Counted from the stretch's first letter, positions 33,295-42,201 are shown. The stretch: 64,000 bases of DNA from Xylanimonas oleitrophica (GCF_003244315.1 NZ_QKWH01000002.1:124001-188000), one strand, 5' to 3'. Numbers and translations: made by a program. The notes: generated by a model from the letters alone, not told the origin.

Positions 33295-34209
33295 CCTCGT
33301 GGCACGGTCCGGGCAGCCCTCACCGTGCTCCTGGCAGCGGTGCTCGGCGGGTGCGGTGCCCAGGGAGGTGCGAGCGAGCCCGACGACCGCCCCGTGGTGC
33401 TGACCACCTTCACGGTGCTGGCCGACGTCGCGCGGAACGTCGCCGGCGACGAGCTGCGCGTGGAGTCCCTGACCAAGGTCGGGGCGGAGATCCACGGCTA
33501 CGAGCCCACCCCCGGCGACGTGCGCCGCGCGTCGGGCGCGGACCTGATCCTCGACAACGGCCTCGGGCTCGAGGCGTGGTTCTCCCGGTTCGTGCAGACG
33601 GTGGACGTGCCGCACGTCGTCGTCTCCGAGGGGGTCGAGCCGATGAGCATCACCGGGGACGCGTACGCCGGGCGGCCCAACCCGCACGCCTGGATGAGCC
33701 CGCTCAACGTGCAGGTCTACGTCGACAACATGGCCGAGGCGTTCACCGCGCTCGCCCCCGAGCACGCCGAGGTCTTCGCCGCCAACGCCGAGGAGTACAA
33801 GGAGCAGCTCCAGCAGGTCCAGGACGACCTCGTCTCGGCGCTCGCGGCGGTGCCGCCCCACCAGCGCGCGCTCGTCACCTGCGAGGGCGCGTTCTCCTAC
33901 CTGGCGCGCGACGCCGGTCTGACGGAGAGGTACATCTGGCCGGTCAACGCGGAGCAGCAGGCCACCCCGCAGCAGATCACCAGCACCATCGAGTTCGTCC
34001 GCGACAACGAGGTGCCGGCGGTGTTCTGCGAGTCCACCGTCTCCGACCGGCCCATGCGCCAGGTGGTCGAGGCCACGGGTGCCGCGTTCGGCGGCCAGCT
34101 CTACGTCGACTCGCTCTCCGAGCCGGACGGCCCCGTCCCCACCTACCTCGACCTGATCCGGCACGACGTCGACACGATCGTCGCGGGGCTCACCGGGAGC
34201 ACGTCGTGA
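33283..34209 (+). CDS. Mn(II)-type ABC transporter substrate-binding lipoprotein
   Basis: The 308-residue cluster A-I binding protein has a lipobox LGGC at about residue 24 and metal ligands His (EIHGYEPTP), His (NPHAWMSP), Glu (TCEGAFSY) and Asp (STVSDRPM). The Glu in third place, as in PsaA/MntC, rather than the His of ZnuA, points to manganese or iron rather than zinc. It is anchored on the outer face of the membrane. Start choice: the ATG is the first after a TATTTT -10 and gives a good signal peptide. The next gene overlaps by four bases. Confidence 0.9.
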   Translation: MPKNPRGTVRAALTVLLAAVLGGCGAQGGASEPDDRPVVLTTFTVLADVARNVAGDELRVESLTKVGAEIHGYEPTPGDVRRASGADLILDNGLGLEAWFSRFVQTVDVPHVVVSEGVEPMSITGDAYAGRPNPHAWMSPLNVQVYVDNMAEAFTALAPEHAEVFAANAEEYKEQLQQVQDDLVSALAAVPPHQRALVTCEGAFSYLARDAGLTERYIWPVNAEQQATPQQITSTIEFVRDNEVPAVFCESTVSDRPMRQVVEATGAAFGGQLYVDSLSEPDGPVPTYLDLIRHDVDTIVAGLTGSTS

Positions 34210-34940
34210 CCGCCATCGAGGTGCGTGACGTGACCGTGCGCTACGGCGACGTGCTGGCGCTCGACGGCGCCTCCCTCACGGTCCAGGCCGGGCGCGTGTG
34301 CGGACTGGTCGGCATGAACGGCTCGGGCAAGTCCACCCTCTTCAAGGCCGTCATGGGCGACGTGCGGCTGGAGGCGGGGCGGGTGCTGCTCGACGGCGCC
34401 GACCCGCGGGCCGCGCGCCGGCAGGGTCACGTCGCCTACGTGCCCCAGCGCGAGCACGTGGACTGGGGCTTCCCCGTCTCCGTCCACGACGTCGTGATGA
34501 TGGGCCGGTACGGGCACCAGGGGACCACCCGCCGCCCCCGTCCCGCCGACCGGGAGGCCGTGGCCCACGCCCTCGACCGCGTCGACCTCGCCGGGCTCGC
34601 CGACCGGCAGATCGGCCGCCTGTCCGGTGGCCAGCGCCGGCGCGCCTTCCTCGCCCGAGCGATCGCGCAGGAGGCCCGCACGCTGCTGCTCGACGAGCCG
34701 TTCGCCGGGGTGGACAAGCGCTCGGAGGCCACGATCGTGCGGCTCCTGCGCGAGCTCGCCGCCGAGGGCCGCACGGTGCTCGTCTCGACCCACGACCTGC
34801 AGGCGCTGCCCGAGCTCGCCGACGAGGCCGCCCTGCTGCTGCGCCGCGTCCTGTTCCACGGCCCGGTGGCCCAGGCGCTCGAACCGCGCAACCTCGGCCG
34901 GGTGCTCGGCCTGGACGTGCCCGAGGAGGCGGCCCGGTGA
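34206..34940 (+). CDS. Mn(II)-type ABC transporter ATP-binding protein
   Basis: The 244-residue ATPase has Walker A GMNGSGKST, the metal-importer wording YVPQREHVDWGFPVSV, LSGGQRRR, LLLDEPFAGVD and a switch His in STHD. It energises uptake through the permease downstream. GTG start overlapping the binding-protein stop (GTGA). Confidence 0.92.
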   Translation: MTAIEVRDVTVRYGDVLALDGASLTVQAGRVCGLVGMNGSGKSTLFKAVMGDVRLEAGRVLLDGADPRAARRQGHVAYVPQREHVDWGFPVSVHDVVMMGRYGHQGTTRRPRPADREAVAHALDRVDLAGLADRQIGRLSGGQRRRAFLARAIAQEARTLLLDEPFAGVDKRSEATIVRLLRELAAEGRTVLVSTHDLQALPELADEAALLLRRVLFHGPVAQALEPRNLGRVLGLDVPEEAAR

Positions 34941-35809
34941 ACCCGCTGGACCTGCTGCTGGAGCCGCTGGCCTACGACTTCATGGTCCGGGCCCTGGCCA
35001 CCACGGTGATCGCCGCCGTGGTGTGCGCGCTGCTGTCGTGCTGGCTGGTGCTCGTGGGCTGGTCGCTCATGGGCGACGCCGTCTCGCACGCCGTGCTGCC
35101 CGGCGTGGTGCTCGCCTACGCGTTCGGAGCGCCGTTCGCGCTGGGGGCGCTGGTGTTCGGGGTGCTGGCCGTGGTGCTCATCGGTGCCGTGCGCTCCACG
35201 GGCCGCGTCAAGGAGGACGCCGCCATCGGCATCGTGTTCACCACGCTCTTCGCCCTCGGCCTGGTGCTGGTCTCCGTGACTCCGAGCCACACCGACCTCA
35301 ACCACATCGTGTTCGGCAACGTGCTGGGCGTCTCGAGGGCGGACCTGGTGCAGGTGGCCGTGCTGGCCGCCGTCGCGCTCGTGGTGCTCCTGGTCAAGCG
35401 GCGGGACCTGACGCTCTACGCGTTCGACCCCACCCACGCCCACGCCATCGGGCTGTCCCCGCGGCGGCTCGGTGCGCTGCTGCTGGGGGTGCTGGCGCTG
35501 ACCGCCGTCGTCGCGCTGCAGGTGGTGGGCGTGATCCTGGTGGTGGCGATGCTCATCATCCCCGGCGCCACGGCGCACCTGCTCACCGACCGGTTCGGGC
35601 GCATGCTCGTGCTCGCCCCCGCCCTGTCTGCCCTGTGCTCGGTGACGGGGATCTACCTCAGCTACTGGCTCGACGCCGCCTCCGGCGGGCTCGTGGTGCT
35701 GGTCCAGGGAGCCGTGTTCGCGCTCGTGTACCTGCTGGCGCCGCGGCACGGGCTGCTGGGGCGCCGGCTCGCCGGCCGGCGTCGGCTCAGGGCAGACGCC
35801 GGCCGATGA
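34937..35809 (+). CDS. Mn(II)-type ABC transporter permease
   Basis: The 290-residue ABC-3 family permease has about eight helices, with GDAVSHAVLPGVVLAY (family signature), the GHxNH-like stretch TDLNHIVFGNVLGV and VGVILVVAMLIIPGATAHLLT. It completes the three-gene operon. Its last 23 bases overlap the 3' end of the convergent small membrane protein gene. Confidence 0.92.
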   Translation: MNPLDLLLEPLAYDFMVRALATTVIAAVVCALLSCWLVLVGWSLMGDAVSHAVLPGVVLAYAFGAPFALGALVFGVLAVVLIGAVRSTGRVKEDAAIGIVFTTLFALGLVLVSVTPSHTDLNHIVFGNVLGVSRADLVQVAVLAAVALVVLLVKRRDLTLYAFDPTHAHAIGLSPRRLGALLLGVLALTAVVALQVVGVILVVAMLIIPGATAHLLTDRFGRMLVLAPALSALCSVTGIYLSYWLDAASGGLVVLVQGAVFALVYLLAPRHGLLGRRLAGRRRLRADAGR

Positions 35810-36092
35810 CGACGCCCACGGCCAGGCCGACCAGCAGCAGGCCCGCCCCGACGAGCAGCAGGCCCGGGGTCGGCGACGGGGAGATCGTGAGGGTGCTCTC
35901 CGAGAGCGGCGCGTAGGCGAACCAGGCCACCGACGTCTGGGCGCGCGAGGTGAGCCACGAGCCCGCCCCCAGGGCCACGACGCCGAGCACCACCGCGGTC
36001 CGGGCCACCACGGTGGCCGAGACGTGCGAGCCGCCTCGCGCGGGCGGAGGGCCGGGGAACGGCACGGGACCGTGGTGCGGCGTCGTCGTCAT
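35787..36092 (-). CDS. Small two-helix membrane protein, function unknown
   Basis: The 101-residue protein has a Pro-rich start, a helix at about 20-40 and a second at about 72-95 ending in IGRRLP. Between them is a short extracytosolic loop. It follows the oxidoreductase/methyltransferase gene by 40 bases. I do not recognise a family. Confidence 0.6.
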   Translation of the reverse strand: MTTTPHHGPVPFPGPPPARGGSHVSATVVARTAVVLGVVALGAGSWLTSRAQTSVAWFAYAPLSESTLTISPSPTPGLLLVGAGLLLVGLAVGVVIGRRLP

Positions 36093-36132
36093 GGACCACA
36101 CCCCACCAGCCGGCCCCGCGCCCGTCAACGAC

Positions 36133-37719
36133 TCAGCGCCGCCGCAGCAGCACCACGCCGTCCTCCAGCACGGCCTCCTGCCCGTCCGGGCCGGTCGCCG
36201 CGCGGTCGCGGGTCTCGGCGAGCACCACCTCCCAGGCGCCCGGGTCGAGCGCGATCTCCTCGACCTGCTCCTGCGGGCTCAGCAGCCCGGTGTGCGCCTG
36301 GTGCTCGTGCTCCCCGCCGGCGTCGGGGCCCGCGGCCCACGGCGGCACCGTCGCGTGCGTGACCACGAGCAGGTGGCCGCCCGGCACCACCGCGGCGGCC
36401 GCACGGCGCAGCACCTCGGCCCGTGGCAGGTGCACCGGGGACTGGAAGAACGCCGCGGTCACCAGGTCGTACGCGGCGCTGGGCTCCCACGCGGAGAGGT
36501 CGGCCACCTCGAACCGCGCCTCGTCGTCGGGCAGCCCGGCGGCTGCGGCCGCGCGACGCGCACGGTCGACGGCGGTGGCCGAGATGTCGAGGCCGGTGGC
36601 CCGCCAGCCCTGCCGGGCGAGCCAGACGACGTCGGCGCCCTCGCCGCAGCCGAGGTCGAGCGCACGCCCGGGCTCCAGGCCGGAGACGACCTGGACCACC
36701 GTCGCGTTGGGGCGGCCCGACCAGACGTTCCCGGCGCCGGCGTAGCGCTCCTCCCAGAACCGGGCCGGGTCCTCGCCGTCGTCCACCGGAGCTGCGGCGG
36801 CGGTGTCGAAGTCCTCCGCGACCAGCGCGGCGTTGGCGGCCGCGCCGGCAAAGCTGCCCGTGCCCAGGGACAGCGGGACGTTCGCCCCCGCGTTGACCAC
36901 GTTGCCGGCAGCCCAGACGCGCTCATGGCTGGTGCGGCCCGTCGGGTCGACGGTCAGGAAGGATCCCCACGGCGTCTCGGTGCGGTCGAGGCCGAGCGGA
37001 GCCAGGAAGCCGTCGTGGGGCAGGGGCGCCCCGGCGGTGAAGATCGCGTCGACGACGGTCTCGTCGCCGTCGTCGGTGCGGACGAGCAGCGCGCCGTCAG
37101 GGCCGTCGGTGACCTCGGTGACCGCGGCGGGTCGCAGCTGGATGCCCCGGGAGCGCAGGCGGTGGGTGGTGGCCGGGTCGAGGGGGCCGAGGCCGGCGGT
37201 GAAGACGACGAGGTGGTCGGTCCACTGCCGGACGAGCTCGGCCTGGTGCAGGCCCTGCGGGGAGGTCGTCAGGACGCCGAGGCGCTGCCCGCGCACCTCC
37301 CAGCCGTGGCAGTAGGGGCAGTGCAGGACGGTGTCGCCCCAGCGTTCTGCGAGGCCGGGCACGTCGGGCAGCTCGTCGGAGATCCCCGTGGCGACGACGA
37401 CGGCGCGGGCCGTGAGCGTGCGGCCGCCGGCCAGGGTCAGGAGCAGGCCACGCTCCGCGTCCTCGACCCGCTCCACGATGCCGTCGAGCACCTCGACGCC
37501 GTAGGCGGCGACCTCCTCACGACCACGCCGCATGAGGCCGGCCGGGGGCACGCCCTCCTGGCCGAGGACGCCGTGCATGTGGTCGGCGAAGCGGTTGCGG
37601 GGGCTGCCGGCGTCGACCACCAGCGTGCGGCGGCGGGCCCGGCCCAGCATGAGCGCGGCGCTCAGCCCTGCGGCGCTGCCGCCGACGACGACGGCGTCCC
37701 AGGTGTTCTCGTTCTCCAT
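36133..37719 (-). CDS. Fusion of thioredoxin-reductase-like oxidoreductase and SAM methyltransferase
   Basis: This 528-residue two-domain protein has a first domain (about 1-320) that is a TrxR-like flavoprotein. FAD is bound at VVVGGSAAGLSAAL, the redox disulfide is CPYC (about residue 134) and the FAD C-terminal signature is VWAAGNV. The second domain (about 330-528) is a class I methyltransferase with LDLGCGEGADVVWLARQG. This bifunctional architecture is known in actinobacteria, but its substrate is not known to me. An ATG with GGGGA just upstream starts it. It is divergent from an XRE-cupin gene that probably controls it. Confidence 0.88.
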   Translation of the reverse strand: MENENTWDAVVVGGSAAGLSAALMLGRARRRTLVVDAGSPRNRFADHMHGVLGQEGVPPAGLMRRGREEVAAYGVEVLDGIVERVEDAERGLLLTLAGGRTLTARAVVVATGISDELPDVPGLAERWGDTVLHCPYCHGWEVRGQRLGVLTTSPQGLHQAELVRQWTDHLVVFTAGLGPLDPATTHRLRSRGIQLRPAAVTEVTDGPDGALLVRTDDGDETVVDAIFTAGAPLPHDGFLAPLGLDRTETPWGSFLTVDPTGRTSHERVWAAGNVVNAGANVPLSLGTGSFAGAAANAALVAEDFDTAAAAPVDDGEDPARFWEERYAGAGNVWSGRPNATVVQVVSGLEPGRALDLGCGEGADVVWLARQGWRATGLDISATAVDRARRAAAAAGLPDDEARFEVADLSAWEPSAAYDLVTAAFFQSPVHLPRAEVLRRAAAAVVPGGHLLVVTHATVPPWAAGPDAGGEHEHQAHTGLLSPQEQVEEIALDPGAWEVVLAETRDRAATGPDGQEAVLEDGVVLLRRR

Positions 37720-37751
37720 GTCCCCACCGTCCGCCACTGCGTGACAAGATG

Positions 37752-37776
37752 GCAACGATCCTTGCGGAAACAGCAA
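37752..37776. promoter_or_regulatory. Candidate XRE-cupin operator
   Basis: Alternating GCAA / TTGC / GCAA half-sites occur at 37752, 37762 and 37773, about one helical turn apart, in the 70-base space between the divergent genes. Confidence 0.35.
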
Positions 37777-37789
37777 ACAACTTCTGGCG

Positions 37790-38371
37790 GTGGGTGTGGT
37801 GGCGAGCGAGCTCGACGAGATCGGTCCCCGGCTGCGCGCTGCACGGCACGCCCGCGGCTGGACCCTGGGGGAGCTGGCGTCCCGGGCCGGGATGTCCGCC
37901 AGCACCCTCTCCCGGCTCGAGTCCGGCAAGCGCCAGGCCAGCCTGGAGCTGCTGCTCCCGCTGACCCGACAGCTGGGCGTGCGCATCGACGACCTGCTGC
38001 CGGCCGACCCGCCCGACCCGCGCGTGCGCCGGCCCGTCATCCGCCGTGACGGCCTGGTCATCGCACCGCTGGCGCCCGAGTCTGCGCCGGTGCGCACCTA
38101 CAAGATCACCTACCCGCCCGGCGTCGGCTGCCCGGAGCAGCGCACGCACGCCGGCTACGAGTGGCTCTACGTGCTCTCCGGCCGGTTGCGCCTGCGCCTC
38201 GGGGAGCAGGACCTCGTGCTGACGCGCGGGGAGGCCGCCGAGTTCGACACGCGCGTCCCGCACGCCGTGTCCGCGGTCGGGTCGCGTCCGGCCCAGGTGA
38301 TCAGCATCTTCAACGACGACGGCGTGCGCATGCACGTGCACTCCCCGTCGTCGCCTGCCCCCGACGCCTGA
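37790..38371 (+). CDS. XRE-family regulator with C-terminal cupin
   Basis: The 193-residue protein has a helix-turn-helix at about 14-66 (LRAARHARGWTLGELASRAGMSASTLSRLESGKRQ) and a cupin barrel at about 100-180 (HAGYEWLYVLSGRLRLRLGEQDLVLTRGEAAEFDTRVPHAV). Such regulators sense small ligands through the cupin. It is divergent from the oxidoreductase-methyltransferase gene. The exact GTG is uncertain: 37790, 37796 and 37799 are all in frame. Confidence 0.88.
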   Translation: MGVVASELDEIGPRLRAARHARGWTLGELASRAGMSASTLSRLESGKRQASLELLLPLTRQLGVRIDDLLPADPPDPRVRRPVIRRDGLVIAPLAPESAPVRTYKITYPPGVGCPEQRTHAGYEWLYVLSGRLRLRLGEQDLVLTRGEAAEFDTRVPHAVSAVGSRPAQVISIFNDDGVRMHVHSPSSPAPDA

Positions 38372-38372
38372 G

Positions 38373-38398
38373 GGCGGGGGCGGGTGCCCGCCCCCGCC
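38373..38398. terminator. Bidirectional terminator after the XRE-cupin gene
   Basis: A perfect 12-bp G/C stem (GGCGGGGGCGGG and complement) has a 2-base centre and starts two bases after the stop codon. No T-run. Confidence 0.55.
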
Positions 38399-38444
38399 TC
38401 CCGCTGCGGCCCTGCACGCCGCCGTCCTGGGCCGCGGGCACGGC

Positions 38445-39614
38445 TCACGCGGCGCGCGCCCCCAGCCACGGGGCGAGGACGTCGGTGCTGCCCAGCCAGC
38501 GCAGGCCGCCGTCGGCGCACTCCTCCGGGGTGGCGAGGGACTCGTAGAACGCCTCCACGAGGCGCTGGCGCCGGGCACGGGCCTCGTCGGGGTCACCTGC
38601 ACCGAGCACGACGATCCGGGTCACCGGGGTGGTGCCCGCCGCGGCCTCGTCCCAGGTGCCGAGGTCCGCGACGCACAGCTGGCCGCCCGCCCCGTCCCAC
38701 AGGCACACCGAGTCGGGCCGGTCGGGCACGTGGAACACGCCACGGCTGCGCAGCCGTTCGGGGCTGAGGCGCTCGACGTTGGCCAGGAGGCGCTCGGGGT
38801 GGAACGGCAGGGGCGACTCGAGCACGAGGGTCCAGGAGCGGTCCCCGGTCGCGTCCTGCACCTCCCGCCCGGTCTCGCTGCTGGGGGCGCGGGTGCCGTG
38901 CGCACCGAGGGGGTGGGCACGGCGCTCGGCGGCGGCAGGGTCGTGGCGCGCGGTCATGACGTGAGCGGTGGTGAGCTCGAACAGGCCGTCGACGCGCCGG
39001 GACTCGCGGGCGCGCAGGCCGTCGAGCAGACCGGACCCGGTGGGGTCGGCGCCGGTGGTGACCACGAGGTCCACCTGCTCGAGCTGGGCGGCGAGCGCCT
39101 CCCCGACGGCGCGCTCGTCGTCGTCGGTCATGGCGAGGTCGCGGTCGCCCACCAGGTCGTCGCCGAGGAGGTCGTGCTCGAGGGTGTCGAGGTCGACGGC
39201 GGCGAGGGTGCTGGAGAGGTGGAGCAGGTCGAGCTCGCCGCCGGGCTCGCTGAAGGCGGCGAGGGCGCGGGCGACGGGCAGGGGCTCGGCCGTGGTGGGC
39301 AGGGCGAGCACGAGGGAGGTCCACCGGCCGTCCGCGGCGAGCCGGGCGAGGGTGGGGACGGCGTCCTCGCGGACGCTGCACGAGAGGCACGCGTGCTCCA
39401 GGGGAACGGTCTCGTCCTCGATCACGCCGGTGGAGTCGAGGACGACGCGGCGCAGCGCTCCTTGGTCGGGCAGCAGGTCGTGGCGCACCGCGACGGTCCC
39501 GGGCGAGTCGAGCACGAGGCCGGTGAGGGTGGACTCGCGCAGCACGGGGTCGACGGCGGCGAGCAGACCCAGCGGCACGGTGCTGGGCCGGGACGAGGGG
39601 AGGGGTGCTCGCAT
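38445..39614 (-). CDS. CobW/COG0523-like protein lacking the GTPase P-loop
   Basis: The 389-residue protein resembles actinobacterial CobW-type zinc proteins. The metal motif CLSC (about residue 78) lies in PLEHACLSCSVREDAVPTL, and the C-terminal CobW_C domain has FHVPDRPDSVCLWDGAGGQL. The N-terminal GxxGxGKT loop of true COG0523 GTPases is not present; the sequence there is LLAAVDPVLRESTLTGLVLD. It may bind zinc without GTP hydrolysis. Two Zur-like palindromes separate it from bL28, so it should be induced under zinc starvation. Confidence 0.8.
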   Translation of the reverse strand: MRAPLPSSRPSTVPLGLLAAVDPVLRESTLTGLVLDSPGTVAVRHDLLPDQGALRRVVLDSTGVIEDETVPLEHACLSCSVREDAVPTLARLAADGRWTSLVLALPTTAEPLPVARALAAFSEPGGELDLLHLSSTLAAVDLDTLEHDLLGDDLVGDRDLAMTDDDERAVGEALAAQLEQVDLVVTTGADPTGSGLLDGLRARESRRVDGLFELTTAHVMTARHDPAAAERRAHPLGAHGTRAPSSETGREVQDATGDRSWTLVLESPLPFHPERLLANVERLSPERLRSRGVFHVPDRPDSVCLWDGAGGQLCVADLGTWDEAAAGTTPVTRIVVLGAGDPDEARARRQRLVEAFYESLATPEECADGGLRWLGSTDVLAPWLGARAA

Positions 39615-39633
39615 CGGAGGATCCAATCTAGTT

Positions 39634-39684
39634 GAGAACCATTCTCGACAGTGCTTCACTCTACTCACGTGAGAACGGTTCTCA
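39634..39684. promoter_or_regulatory. Two Zur-box-like palindromes
   Basis: GAGAACCATTCTC (39634-39646) and TGAGAACGGTTCTCA (39670-39684) are both palindromic and resemble the Zur consensus TGAAAATnATTTTCA in a GC-rich form. They lie between divergent CobW-like and bL28 genes, two classic Zur targets. Confidence 0.75.
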
Positions 39685-39724
39685 TCAAACCGCCGCGTGG
39701 CGGTGGACACCGGAAGGACCCCAG

Positions 39725-39961
39725 ATGTCAGCCCGCTGCCAGGTGCTCGGCACCGTCCCCGGCTTCGGCCACTCCATCTCCCACTCCCACGCGCGCACCA
39801 AGCGGCGGTGGGACCCCAACGTCCAGAAGAAGCGCTACTGGGTGCCCTCCCTCGGCCGACACGTGACCCTGCGCGTCAGCGCCAAGGGCATCAAGACCAT
39901 CGACCGCAAGGGCATCGACGTCGTCGTCGCCGAGATCCTCGCCCGCGGCGAGAAGGTCTGA
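39725..39961 (+). CDS. rpmB: Ribosomal protein bL28, zinc-independent (C-minus) paralogue
   Basis: The 78-residue bL28 protein begins [28 protein letters not shown] and contains a single Cys, so it lacks the Cys pairs of the zinc-binding form. C-minus paralogues replace the zinc protein on ribosomes when zinc is scarce and are repressed by Zur, consistent with the palindrome 40 bases upstream. GGAAGGA lies before the ATG. The usual partners bL33 and uS14 are not alongside. Confidence 0.9.
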   Translation: MSARCQVLGTVPGFGHSISHSHARTKRRWDPNVQKKRYWVPSLGRHVTLRVSAKGIKTIDRKGIDVVVAEILARGEKV

Positions 39962-40026
39962 GCCCACCGCCCGCCCTCGCAGGGAGGGGCTCCCGGCGGG
40001 CGCGACGGCGTGCGAGGCTGCGTGCC

Positions 40027-41319
40027 ATGCCCGGCCGTCACACCCACGCCCGCTCCCGCCGTGCGCTCCTCCCGCAGATCTCCGACCAGGCTCCCGACCA
40101 GGCGCACGACAAGGTGCTCGCGCCGGACCGCGCTCACGGGCACGGGCACGGGCACGGGCACGGGCGGGCGGCCCCGGTGGCACCCCGCGTGCGGTGGACG
40201 CTCGCGGCGATCCTGCTGCCGGCGCTGCTGGCGACCCTGTGGGGGATGGTGGCGCTGTGGCCGTCTGCCGCCGACGTGCCCGACCGGGTGCCGGTCGTGG
40301 CCGGCGGTACGCGGTTCGCCGACGTCACCGTCACAGGCCCGTTCGACCCGGAGACCAACAGCTATCCGGTGCGCGCCTCCGACGGTTCGCCGTCCACCAT
40401 GACCTCCCCGGGAGAGCTCATGGTCATCGAGCCGGGGGACCAGGTGCGCGCCCTGTACGTGGGCGACGTGCCCACCGAGCCGGACCCGTACGTCTTCCTC
40501 GACTTCCGGCGCCAGCTGCCGCTCGCGCTCCTCGCCGGGGCGTTCGTGATCGCCGTCGTCGCCGTCGCCCGGTGGCGCGGGCTGGCGTCGCTCGGCGGGC
40601 TCGCGTTCGCGTTCGCCGTGTTCGTGGCCTTCACCGCGCCCGCCCTCCTGGCAGGGAGGCCGGCGCTCGCGGTGGGGCTCGTGACGTCGTCGGCGGTGAT
40701 GTTCGTGGTGCTCTACCTGGCCCACGGGTTCTCCGCCCGCACCACCACGGCGCTGCTCGGCACGCTCGTGGGGCTGGGGCTCACCGCGGCCCTCGGCACG
40801 TGGGTGGCGCACGCCGCGCACATCAACGGCGTCACCAACGAGTCCGCGACGTGGCTGCCCACGGTGGCGCCGGACGTCGACCTGCGCGGGGTGGCGCTGT
40901 GCGGGCTGATCCTCGCGGGCATGGGGGTGCTCAACGACGTGACGATCACGCAGGCGTCGGCCGTGTGGGAGCTGCGCGAGCTCGCCCCGCACGCACCCCG
41001 GCGGGTGCTGTTCGCCCGTGGAATGCGCATCGGCCGCGACCACATCGCCTCCACCGTGTACACGATGGCGTTCGCCTACGTGGGCGCGGCGCTGGTGGTC
41101 ATCCTCAACCTCTGGCTGCTGGACCAGCCCGTGGTCAGCGCCCTGGCGTCCGGGGAGATCGCCGAGGAGGTGGTGCGCACGCTGGTGGGTTCCATCGGCC
41201 TGGTGCTGGCCATCCCGGCGACGACGGCGATCGCCGCGGCAGTGGTGCCCTCGGCGTCGCGTGCTCCCCGTGAGCCCCGAGAGCACGCGACCGAGCCTGT
41301 CGCCGGGCTGTCGCGCTGA
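40027..41319 (+). CDS. YibE/F-family membrane protein with His-Gly repeat
   Basis: The 430-residue protein has about eight helices and the YibE/F landmarks: LATLWGMVALWP near the first helix, DFRRQLPLALLAGAF and LAGMGVLNDVTITQASAVWELRE. A cytosolic N-terminus of about 50 residues carries five HG dipeptides, encoded by five CACGGG hexamers (40135-40164). This could bind zinc or another metal. It sits 65 bases after the Zur-controlled bL28 gene. The transport substrate of the family is unknown to me. Confidence 0.82.
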   Translation: MPGRHTHARSRRALLPQISDQAPDQAHDKVLAPDRAHGHGHGHGHGRAAPVAPRVRWTLAAILLPALLATLWGMVALWPSAADVPDRVPVVAGGTRFADVTVTGPFDPETNSYPVRASDGSPSTMTSPGELMVIEPGDQVRALYVGDVPTEPDPYVFLDFRRQLPLALLAGAFVIAVVAVARWRGLASLGGLAFAFAVFVAFTAPALLAGRPALAVGLVTSSAVMFVVLYLAHGFSARTTTALLGTLVGLGLTAALGTWVAHAAHINGVTNESATWLPTVAPDVDLRGVALCGLILAGMGVLNDVTITQASAVWELRELAPHAPRRVLFARGMRIGRDHIASTVYTMAFAYVGAALVVILNLWLLDQPVVSALASGEIAEEVVRTLVGSIGLVLAIPATTAIAAAVVPSASRAPREPREHATEPVAGLSR

Positions 41320-41377
41320 GCGCAGGCTCGTCGGCCGCGGTCGTGCCCACGCGCCGTCGTGCTCGCGCTGGTCCTGC

Positions 41378-41728
41378 TCACGCGTCCGTCGCGCTCCTGC
41401 GGGCGCTGCGCCGCAGCGCGCGCTCGGCCAGCAGGCCGCCGACGCCGGGCACCAGCCCGCTGAGCCACACCCCGCGCCTTCCGCCGGCCACGCCCAGGGC
41501 CGCCACGATCACGGCCAGGTAGAGCATGCCGTGCAGCGGCCCGACGGCGCTGCTGACGGCGGGGGAGTGCACGGTGGCGAGGTTGCCGAGCAGCACCAGC
41601 AGGCTGCCGAGCTCGGCGGCACCGAGCACCCGCAGCGCGGTGCGGCCCCGAGCGGGCCGGGTCTGCGCCACCTCGTCCTCCAGCACCTCGTCCGCCGCGG
41701 CCTCGTCCTTCGCCGCTCGCTCGTTCAC
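41378..41728 (-). CDS. DUF3817-type small membrane protein
   Basis: The 116-residue protein has a charged, acidic N-terminus of about 30 residues, then LRVLGAAELGSLLVLLGNLATVHSPAVSSAVGPLHGMLYLAVIVAAL, which follows the DUF3817 pattern of helices around a conserved GPxHG. It is the last gene of a four-gene overlapping operon behind a DJ-1/PfpI gene. Function unknown. Confidence 0.7.
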   Translation of the reverse strand: MNERAAKDEAAADEVLEDEVAQTRPARGRTALRVLGAAELGSLLVLLGNLATVHSPAVSSAVGPLHGMLYLAVIVAALGVAGGRRGVWLSGLVPGVGGLLAERALRRSARRSATDA

Positions 41729-42201
41729 AGCCCCGCCCCGGTGGTGGAGCCCGGGCGGTAGATCATCAGGACCACCACGACCGCCCACAGCAGGTTGAAG
41801 ACGCCGGTCAGCATGGCCAGCCGCCGGGCGGTGGCCGTGGCGGCCGGTGCCAGCGCGGGGGCGTCGAGCGCGGCGACGACGGTGCGCTGACCGGGCAGGA
41901 CGGCCGCGACCAGCACGGCCGCCGCCGCGGCGGTCAGGGCCATCGACACCACGAGCCAGGCGTCCCCGAGCACCCCGAGCGCGGCGCCGGTGGCGTACCC
42001 CAGCACGGGCACGGCCACGCCGACCACGGCGTAGGCGCGGGTGATGCGGTGCAGCAGCCGCACGGGGGCAGCCGCCTGGACGTCTCCGGGGGCGGCGAGG
42101 GCGTGGCGGGCCAGCCGGGGGAACATGCTGGCCGCGACGGCCACCGGCCCGACGGCCAGGATCGCGGCCAGCACGTGGAGGGACAGCAGGAACGCGGTCA
42201 T
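41725..42201 (-). CDS. Four-helix membrane protein, DUF2269-like
   Basis: The 158-residue protein has helices at about 3-25, 55-78, 82-103 and 128-148. The start TAFLLSLHVLAAILAVGPVAVAASMFPRLAR resembles the DUF2269 group. It overlaps both neighbours by four bases. Function unknown. Confidence 0.7.
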   Translation of the reverse strand: MTAFLLSLHVLAAILAVGPVAVAASMFPRLARHALAAPGDVQAAAPVRLLHRITRAYAVVGVAVPVLGYATGAALGVLGDAWLVVSMALTAAAAAVLVAAVLPGQRTVVAALDAPALAPAATATARRLAMLTGVFNLLWAVVVVLMIYRPGSTTGAGL

